A model generated the notes under the pieces. The model was not told the DNA's origin. It saw nothing but the letters and a program-made list of their open reading frames with translations, and did no database searches. A DNA stretch of 34,816 nucleotides. It comes from an uncultured Microbacterium sp. Its GTDB lineage: Bacteria; Actinomycetota; Actinomycetes; Actinomycetales; Microbacteriaceae. Positions 29,965 through 34,816 of the stretch are shown here, one piece after another. The stretch is from NCBI RefSeq assembly GCF_947632095.1, contig NZ_CANROA010000023.1, forward strand, positions 1 to 34,816, read 5' to 3'. Position 1 is the stretch's first letter. Each line of letters begins with the position of its first letter. Position numbers and translations under genes: made by a program.

Positions 29965-31827
29965 TCAGCCCGCCGGCGTCAGTGTGAGCACCTGCGAGCT
30001 CGCCGGACGCGGGTCCGAGGCGCCGGCCGCCGGCTCCCACTGGCGGATGGGCGCCATGGCCGCCTGCTTTTCCGCGTCGGGCTGCAGACTCAGCGCCAGG
30101 TTCGAGAATCGGTTCACCAGGCGGTACTCGCCGGTGCCGACCGACGTGCCGGTTTCCTCATCGAGAGCCACGATCTCCTGGAAAGACCACTGCTGTGCGG
30201 TGAGGTCGTCGCCCGAGGTGGCGACGGGGTACAGGCTCAGACCCGCGCCCCAGGCGCGAGCGCCGTCGACAGAGCCATAGGCGCTCAGCGCCTTCCCACT
30301 GGCGGCGTTGGTGATGGTGAAGAAGCCGTCATCCGTGCTGGTGAACTTCCACGCGGAGGATGCCGCGCCCGCGGCGGCGGCGCCCGCCTCGGCACCGTCC
30401 TGCACGAGCACCTCATCGGTGCCGTTCGAGATCGTGTACGCAGCATCCGTGTCGACGGGAGCCGTCGGCAGCGACGTGGCGGACGCCGGCTCGATCGTCG
30501 TCTCGACGTACTCGTTCCAGTACGTCGAGCACTCGAACGTGCAGTACGTGCGGAAGGTCTTGCCGAGGATCGTCGAGCTGGTCAGGTTGCCCGAATCGAC
30601 GAGCCAGCGGTACCAGGAGCCGTTGAGATTCGTGTCGACGGCGCCCAGGTCCACCCACTGCTGGGTCGCGAGGTCGGTCGTGCCGTAGTAATGCTGGGGC
30701 GTCTTCGTGCCGGTGTCCTGGGCGACGTTGTTCTGCGGAGTCCCGATGTACATGCCGAGGTACGCGCTCCACGAGATGTTCATCACGGCGAGGGGCGAGT
30801 CATCCGGCAGGACTCCTGCGGCAACCTGCTCCGGCTGAGATCCAAGCTCGGCGGGGTCGTAGTCGTCTTCCGGGGCGGTGTAGCCGGTGCCGCCGTCATC
30901 AGCCGGGATGATGTTGCTCTCCTGGCCGCCGACGCCCGGTTCCGACCATGCCCCGTCATACCACTTGCTCCACGACGACGGTGCCATCTTCTCGGAGATC
31001 GGTGCGCGGGCGACGTGCTGCAGCCAGGACTGGCCGCCCTCGACGCCGGGCTTCGCGATGGTGCGCGAGGCGTAGTACACGTAGAAGTACCCGGAGGCGT
31101 TGTCGACGAACAGGCGCGGATCGCCGTCGCCGTAGTTGTAGATGGCGCCGGGGAAGGCCGAGGTGTCATCGCGCTCGGTGCTGAACGGCGAGGTGATGAT
31201 CTGGTTGAGGATCGTCCATGTCGCCCCCTGATCGCGGGAGACGGCGTAGTCGATGGCGTCGTAGTGCATGCCGTCGCCGAACGGCTGCGGCGTGAACTCG
31301 TTGTGCACGAGGCCGTACCAGTCGCCGGAATCGGGGTCGACCCAGACTCCGGTGAGGTCGCAGTAGTTCGGGTGCGCGTACGTGGAGGTGTCCGGTGCGG
31401 ACGTGGCGGTGCGGCCGGTCGGACTGTTGTTGCAGCGGGTCGTGGTGTCGGCGTTCGAGTCGCTCGGGTCGGCCGGGTTCACGGCGTCGCTGATCGGGTG
31501 GCGGGTCAGGTCGTCGAAGTCGCTGCCCGAGTAGAAGTTCCATACGCGTGCGTCATCGGCGCCGTAGTGCGCGGCTGCGTTCTGCACGTAGAACGTGCCG
31601 TCCTTGTCGATGAACGGCAGCGTGGGGGTGTCGTTGCCGTAGGTGTTCGGCTGCGCTGCGGCACCCGTCAGGACGTACCCGGATTCTGCGGCGGGGGCGA
31701 TGTCATCGGCGACAGCGGACCCGAGCGGACCGCAGAACGCGATCGCGGCGGCGGACGCTGCGCCGATCGCGACCCATTTGGCCAGTCGTCTGCTTCCTCC
31801 GGTCATGGGCGATGTTCCTTCCTTCAT
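29965..31827 (-). CDS. Secreted beta-propeller protein with C-terminal ricin-type lectin domain
   Basis: About 613-620 residues. Signal peptide RRLAKWVAIGAASAAAIAFCGPLGSAVA, cut near AVA-DD. Residues ~45-440 have repeated strand segments with Asp boxes or related turns (DKDGTFYVQN, VDPDSGDWYGLVHNEF, AVSRDQGATWTILN, GDGDPRLFVDNASGYFYVYYA), as in sialidase-like or GH43/GH32-like propellers. The last ~150 residues form a ricin-B-like trefoil (DAAYTISNG, FFTITNAASGKALSAYG, AQQWSFQEI, YRLVNRFSNLALSLQP, RQWEP). Catalytic residues are not certain. It may act on plant or fungal polysaccharide. Starts at 31827 or 31806, each behind a duplicated GGAAGGA ribosome site; an ATG at 31872 overlaps the ROK stop (TGATG). 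Cotranscribed with the ROK gene. Confidence 0.78.
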   Translation of the reverse strand: MKEGTSPMTGGSRRLAKWVAIGAASAAAIAFCGPLGSAVADDIAPAAESGYVLTGAAAQPNTYGNDTPTLPFIDKDGTFYVQNAAAHYGADDARVWNFYSGSDFDDLTRHPISDAVNPADPSDSNADTTTRCNNSPTGRTATSAPDTSTYAHPNYCDLTGVWVDPDSGDWYGLVHNEFTPQPFGDGMHYDAIDYAVSRDQGATWTILNQIITSPFSTERDDTSAFPGAIYNYGDGDPRLFVDNASGYFYVYYASRTIAKPGVEGGQSWLQHVARAPISEKMAPSSWSKWYDGAWSEPGVGGQESNIIPADDGGTGYTAPEDDYDPAELGSQPEQVAAGVLPDDSPLAVMNISWSAYLGMYIGTPQNNVAQDTGTKTPQHYYGTTDLATQQWVDLGAVDTNLNGSWYRWLVDSGNLTSSTILGKTFRTYCTFECSTYWNEYVETTIEPASATSLPTAPVDTDAAYTISNGTDEVLVQDGAEAGAAAAGAASSAWKFTSTDDGFFTITNAASGKALSAYGSVDGARAWGAGLSLYPVATSGDDLTAQQWSFQEIVALDEETGTSVGTGEYRLVNRFSNLALSLQPDAEKQAAMAPIRQWEPAAGASDPRPASSQVLTLTPAG

Positions 31828-31845
31828 GGGGGCGATGTTCCTTCC
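31807..31845. repeat. Tandem duplication of a ribosome-binding site
   Basis: The 16-base sequence GGGCGATGTTCCTTCC occurs at 31807-31822 and again at 31830-31845, a 23-base period. On the minus strand each copy reads GGAAGGAACATCGCCC and is followed by an in-frame ATG (31806 and 31827). The secreted-protein gene therefore has two complete initiation signals in a row. Confidence 0.8.
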
Positions 31846-31871
31846 GATTCGTGGGTACTGCTGACTCGGCA

Positions 31872-33050
31872 TCAGGCGATGCCGAGGGTCTTGGAGAGCA
31901 CGAGTGCGGTGGCGCCGGTGAGGGCGGCTTCATGGCCGCTGCCGGCATAGCGCATCGAGACGTCGTGGCTGACGGAGTCGAGGTTGCGGCTGCGGATGCC
32001 GTCGATGGCCGCGCGCAGGAATTCGCCCTCGACGAGGTCGGCGGGTCCGCACACCACGACCTCGTCGAGATCGAGGGCGCTGACGATGGGCGCGAGGATG
32101 AGACCGAGCGCTCCGCCGGCGCTGCGGAGTTCTTGGGCGCGGCGTTCGGTGCCGGTGGCCTCCAGGCGGGAGCGCAGCTGAGGGGCGGACGCGATCGCAT
32201 CGAGGCATCCGCGTCGTCCGCACAGGCAGGCGGGACCGTCCGGATCGACCGTGACATGACCGAACTCGCCTGCCGCGTACTGGCTGCCCTGGAAGAGCAT
32301 TCCGTCGAGGATGAATCCTGCGCCGACGCCATGCTCGATCGTGACGGCCATGAGGCTGCGCCGTGCGGACTCGACGGGAGCGCCGTAGGCGTGCACTCCG
32401 AGGGCGATGGTCTGCGAGTCGTTGCTTGCGTAGGTCGGGATGCCGGTCGCGGCGGTGAGTCGGTCGGACAGGGCGACGTCGTGCCAGCCGAGGCGCACAC
32501 CCATGCGCACGTAGCCGTCTCCGCTGACGATGCCGGGCACGGCGATTCCGGTGGCGAGCGTCTGTGCGGCGCCGGATCGCAGTCGCATGATCAGCGTCTG
32601 AACGATCTCGATCGCACGCTCTCCGGTCGCGCCGTTCCAGGGAAATTCCGCCGTGTCGAGCAGGCGGCCGCGGAGGTCTGTGCGTGCGCCCAGCGCGTGG
32701 GTGGGGGAGGAGAGGTCGAGGGCGATGACGTTCAGTTCATCGTCACGAATCGCGACTCGGATGCCCTTCTTCCCCGCTCGGGCCGGTTGCTGCGCGGGCG
32801 GTGCCGCCTCGTCTTCCGGCGCGAGTTCGCGGACGATCCCGTCCTCGAGCAACTGGCCGATGACCTTCGAGACGGTGGGGCGGGTCAGGCCGGAGATGCG
32901 GGCGAGATCGGCGCGGCTGAGGGCACCGCGGGTGAAGAGCTCCTGCAGTAGCAGCGACCGGTTGGCGCGGCGGCTGTCCTGCGGACGGGATTTCCCCGGC
33001 ACGCGCAGAAACCCGCCGCGGGCATCTGCGGGACCGGTCGTGCGCGTCAT
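31872..33050 (-). CDS. ROK-family transcriptional regulator
   Basis: A 392-residue sugar-responsive repressor (NagC/XylR/Mlc class). The N-terminal winged helix is NRSLLLQELFTRGALSRADLARISGLTRPTVSKVIGQLLEDGIV. The ROK domain follows: LATGIAVPGIVSGDG, VTIEHGVGAGFILDG, GEFGHVTVDPDGPACLCGRRGCLDAIAS, with the zinc motif CxCGxxGC. The kinase-like Asp is replaced, as in the regulator group (NDSQTIALG keeps Asn-Asp). ATG 33050 has a GGAG site. The gene reads into the secreted protein, which it probably controls, and toward it an operator-like TTGTAA-N7-TTACAA lies upstream. Confidence 0.9.
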   Translation of the reverse strand: MTRTTGPADARGGFLRVPGKSRPQDSRRANRSLLLQELFTRGALSRADLARISGLTRPTVSKVIGQLLEDGIVRELAPEDEAAPPAQQPARAGKKGIRVAIRDDELNVIALDLSSPTHALGARTDLRGRLLDTAEFPWNGATGERAIEIVQTLIMRLRSGAAQTLATGIAVPGIVSGDGYVRMGVRLGWHDVALSDRLTAATGIPTYASNDSQTIALGVHAYGAPVESARRSLMAVTIEHGVGAGFILDGMLFQGSQYAAGEFGHVTVDPDGPACLCGRRGCLDAIASAPQLRSRLEATGTERRAQELRSAGGALGLILAPIVSALDLDEVVVCGPADLVEGEFLRAAIDGIRSRNLDSVSHDVSMRYAGSGHEAALTGATALVLSKTLGIA

Positions 33051-33080
33051 GGGGGACTCCGTGCTTCGTTGCTGGTCCAT

Positions 33081-33099
33081 TTGTAACTGATGTTTACAA
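33081..33099. promoter_or_regulatory. ROK-type operator candidate
   Basis: An inverted repeat, TTGTAA (33081-33086) with TTACAA (33094-33099) and a 7-base spacer, is AT-rich in an otherwise GC-rich region. It resembles binding sites of ROK repressors such as NagC/Mlc and lies 30 bases upstream of the ROK gene and 55 upstream of sdaA. Confidence 0.55.
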
Positions 33100-33141
33100 T
33101 CAGGGCAAGGGTGAAATCGACCGCGTGCTCCGGAACGGACG

Positions 33142-33147
33142 TAGCCT
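33142..33147 (+). promoter_or_regulatory. -10 box for a leaderless sdaA transcript
   Basis: TAGCCT (33142-33147) lies 6 bases before the GTG at 33154. There is no convincing Shine-Dalgarno site (GGAAG is too close to the start), so leaderless translation is likely. Confidence 0.4.
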
Positions 33148-33153
33148 GGAAGT

Positions 33154-34644
33154 GTGACTGCGTACGTCTCGGCCTTCGACTTCTTCTCCATCGGAGTGGG
33201 GCCGTCGAGCTCGCACACGGTCGGTCCGATGCGCGCCGCGCGGGACTTCGTCGGGCGGCTGACGGCGGGCGGAGCGCTTCATCGGGTGGCTCGGGTCACC
33301 GGAATTCTCTACGGTTCGCTGGGCGCGACCGGAATCGGGCACGGAACGCCGGATGCCGTCGTCGCGGGCCTGTGCGGACTCTCGCCCGAGACGTGCGAGC
33401 CCGATGATGTGCGTTCGGCCTGGACGGACTTCCCCGCGGGGGATGGGCTGCTGCTCGACGGCGCGCACGAGATCGCCTTCGAGAAGACCGACATCGTGTT
33501 CGAGTCGCGCACACGGCTGCCGGGGCATCCGAATGCCATGACCCTCATCGCGACGGATGGTGCGGGTGAGACGGTGAGCGAGGAGACCTACTACTCGGTG
33601 GGCGGCGGGTTCATCCGCCGGGAGGGCGAGGACGCGGCCGTCGAGACCGCGGCCATGCCGTTCGACTATGCGGATGCTGCAGAGCTGCTGGACCTGTGCG
33701 ATGAGCACGGTCTCATGATCGCCGATGTCGCCCGGAACAACGAGATGGCGTTGCGCTCCGAGCAGGAGATCGCCGCCGGTCTCGACCGCATCTGGGATGC
33801 TATGGCCGCCTGCGTCGATGCCGGTCTGCACGCCGAGGGCGTGCTGCCGGGAATGCTGCGGGTAAAACGTCGGGCGGGGGCCATCCGCGAACAGCTCGAA
33901 GAGTCGGAATCGAGTGGGGCACGGGAGATGCCCGGCGAATGGCTGGGGGCGTTCGCGCTCGCCGTCAATGAGGAGAACGCCGCCGGGGGCCGCGTGGTCA
34001 CAGCTCCCACCAACGGGGCGGCGGGAATCCTGCCGGCCGTCGCGATGTACTGGTGGCGCTTCCTCGCCGGCGCTGGACTCGGCTCAGGAAACGCCGTCAC
34101 ACCGCACGGGGAGCTGGTCGGCAGTGCGCTGTTCGGGTTCGGGAGTTCCCCGGCCGAGGCGGCGCAGGAAGCGGACGAAGCCGATATCACCGAGGCGAAT
34201 CGCCGCCGCGGCATCCGGCGCTTCCTCCTCACCGCGACCGCCCTCGGTTCGCTCTTCAAGGCCAACGCATCGATCTCCGGCGCCGAGGGCGGCTGCCAGG
34301 CCGAGGTCGGCTCGGCGTGCGCCATGGCCGCGGGCGGATTGACCGCCGTGATGGGCGGCACGAACCGGCAGATCGAGAACGCCGCCGAGATCGCCATGGA
34401 GCACCACCTCGGGCTCACCTGCGACCCGATCGGGGGTCTCGTGCAGATCCCCTGCATCGAACGCAATGCGATCGCGGCATCCACCGCCGTCACCGCCGCA
34501 CGCCTCGCGCTGCGCGGCGATGGGGAGCACTATGTGTCGCTCGACGCGGTCGTCGAGACCATGCGCCAGACGGGCCTGGACATGTCGACGAAGTACAAGG
34601 AGACGAGCGAGGGCGGCCTCGCCGTCAACGTCATCGAATGCTGA
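33154..34644 (+). CDS. sdaA: L-serine ammonia-lyase (L-serine dehydratase), single chain
   Basis: A 496-residue [4Fe-4S] enzyme that turns L-serine into pyruvate and ammonia. The beta domain is N-terminal (SAFDFFSIGVGPSSSHTVGPMRAA, with GHGTPDAVVAGLCG and a LPGHPNAMTL segment) and the alpha domain C-terminal (APTNGAAGILPAV, ISGAEGGCQAEVGSACAMAAGGL, LTCDPIGGLVQIPCIERN). The cluster cysteines are those of SACAMA, LTCDP and IPCIE. The last residue is Cys496 (NVIEC), like the C-terminal Cys that covers the cluster in the Legionella enzyme. GTG start. Divergent from the ROK gene, 104 bases apart. Single-chain type as in most actinobacteria. Confidence 0.95.
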   Translation: MTAYVSAFDFFSIGVGPSSSHTVGPMRAARDFVGRLTAGGALHRVARVTGILYGSLGATGIGHGTPDAVVAGLCGLSPETCEPDDVRSAWTDFPAGDGLLLDGAHEIAFEKTDIVFESRTRLPGHPNAMTLIATDGAGETVSEETYYSVGGGFIRREGEDAAVETAAMPFDYADAAELLDLCDEHGLMIADVARNNEMALRSEQEIAAGLDRIWDAMAACVDAGLHAEGVLPGMLRVKRRAGAIREQLEESESSGAREMPGEWLGAFALAVNEENAAGGRVVTAPTNGAAGILPAVAMYWWRFLAGAGLGSGNAVTPHGELVGSALFGFGSSPAEAAQEADEADITEANRRRGIRRFLLTATALGSLFKANASISGAEGGCQAEVGSACAMAAGGLTAVMGGTNRQIENAAEIAMEHHLGLTCDPIGGLVQIPCIERNAIAASTAVTAARLALRGDGEHYVSLDAVVETMRQTGLDMSTKYKETSEGGLAVNVIEC

Positions 34645-34654
34645 GGCGCCCGGC

Positions 34655-34816
34655 TCAGGCGAGTCCTGCCCGCTTCTTCGTGTGCCGGGTGGGGACGGCA
34701 TCCCACGGGTCCTCCGGCCAGGGATGCTTCGGATACCGTCCGCGCATCTCGGCGCGCACCTGCGCATAGGGGCCCGACCAGAACGAGGCGAGGTCGTCGG
34801 TGACGGCCAGCGGATG
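34655..34816 (-). CDS. hrpB: ATP-dependent helicase HrpB, C-terminal end (partial)
   Basis: The last 53 residues of a gene that continues beyond the window, with no start here. The sequence [19 protein letters not shown], then [20 protein letters not shown], then a basic tail ending KKRAGLA is the typical end of HrpB DEAH-box helicases ([11 protein letters not shown]...A.PT.R.K). It stops 10 bases from the convergent sdaA stop; the intervening bases hold no hairpin. Confidence 0.85.
   Translation of the reverse strand, partial: HPLAVTDDLASFWSGPYAQVRAEMRGRYPKHPWPEDPWDAVPTRHTKKRAGLA

Noticed and set aside
29711..30040. Minus-strand ORF across the tRNA-Arg gene
   Set aside because: It covers the tRNA and two hairpins; not a plausible gene.
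29899..31950. 683-codon plus-strand frame opposite the secreted lectin protein
   Set aside because: Val/Arg/Gly-rich antisense shadow; the minus-strand protein has a signal peptide and domains.

Overview
The window looks like a piece of chromosome from a high-GC actinobacterium, most likely Microbacteriaceae and probably Microbacterium or a close relative. The grounds are GC-rich codon use, TANNNT -10 boxes placed right in front of start codons, a MetP/MetS-type transporter pair, a small DUF7882-like protein that I associate with this family, and SufS/SufU. The organism assignment is inference from gene content.

Layout. (1) Bases 1-4960 are accessory: the right part of an IS3-family insertion, a secreted NucA/NucB-type nuclease followed four bases later by a SUKH-family protein (effector plus candidate immunity), an N-terminally truncated single-strand-binding protein butting against an orphan membrane-protein ORF, and a Phd/YefM-type toxin-antitoxin locus with a repeat-rich operator. 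(2) 4972-10524: a pirin, then a GntR regulator divergent from an ABC importer (lipoprotein, ATPase, permease) plus a fumarylacetoacetate-hydrolase-fold enzyme, closed by a strong hairpin. (3) 10597-14028: a sodium-dependent methionine/alanine-type transporter with its 44-residue small subunit, then a DHA2 drug-efflux MFS pump. (4) 14032-19489: a minus-strand operon of FHA, CBS, CinA and Rho-N-like proteins, a DUF7882 gene, SurE with a PfkB-type kinase, an SDR and a small membrane protein. (5) 19496-23192: an ABC exporter with its histidine kinase and response regulator in one run. (6) 23346-26255: a small acidic protein, SufS, SufU and a two-domain sulfurtransferase. (7) 26301-29683: a GntR regulator, a membrane coiled-coil protein overlapping a membrane-anchored HELAH metalloprotease, an SDR and an uncharacterised helical protein. 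(8) 29759-34816: tRNA-Arg(ACG), a secreted lectin/propeller protein with a ROK repressor, L-serine dehydratase, and the end of hrpB.

How the genes work together. Region 1 reads as competition and stabilisation cargo. Regions 2 and 3 are nutrient uptake and efflux. Region 5 is a signal-controlled exporter of the kind used against envelope-active peptides. Region 6 joins cysteine desulfuration to Fe-S assembly, and the serine dehydratase in region 8 is itself an Fe-S enzyme. The best candidates for something not well described are the nuclease with a pilin-like N-terminal domain and SUKH partner (1090-2977), the coiled-coil/metalloprotease pair (27028-28142), and the FHA-CBS-CinA-Rho-N operon (14032-15744).
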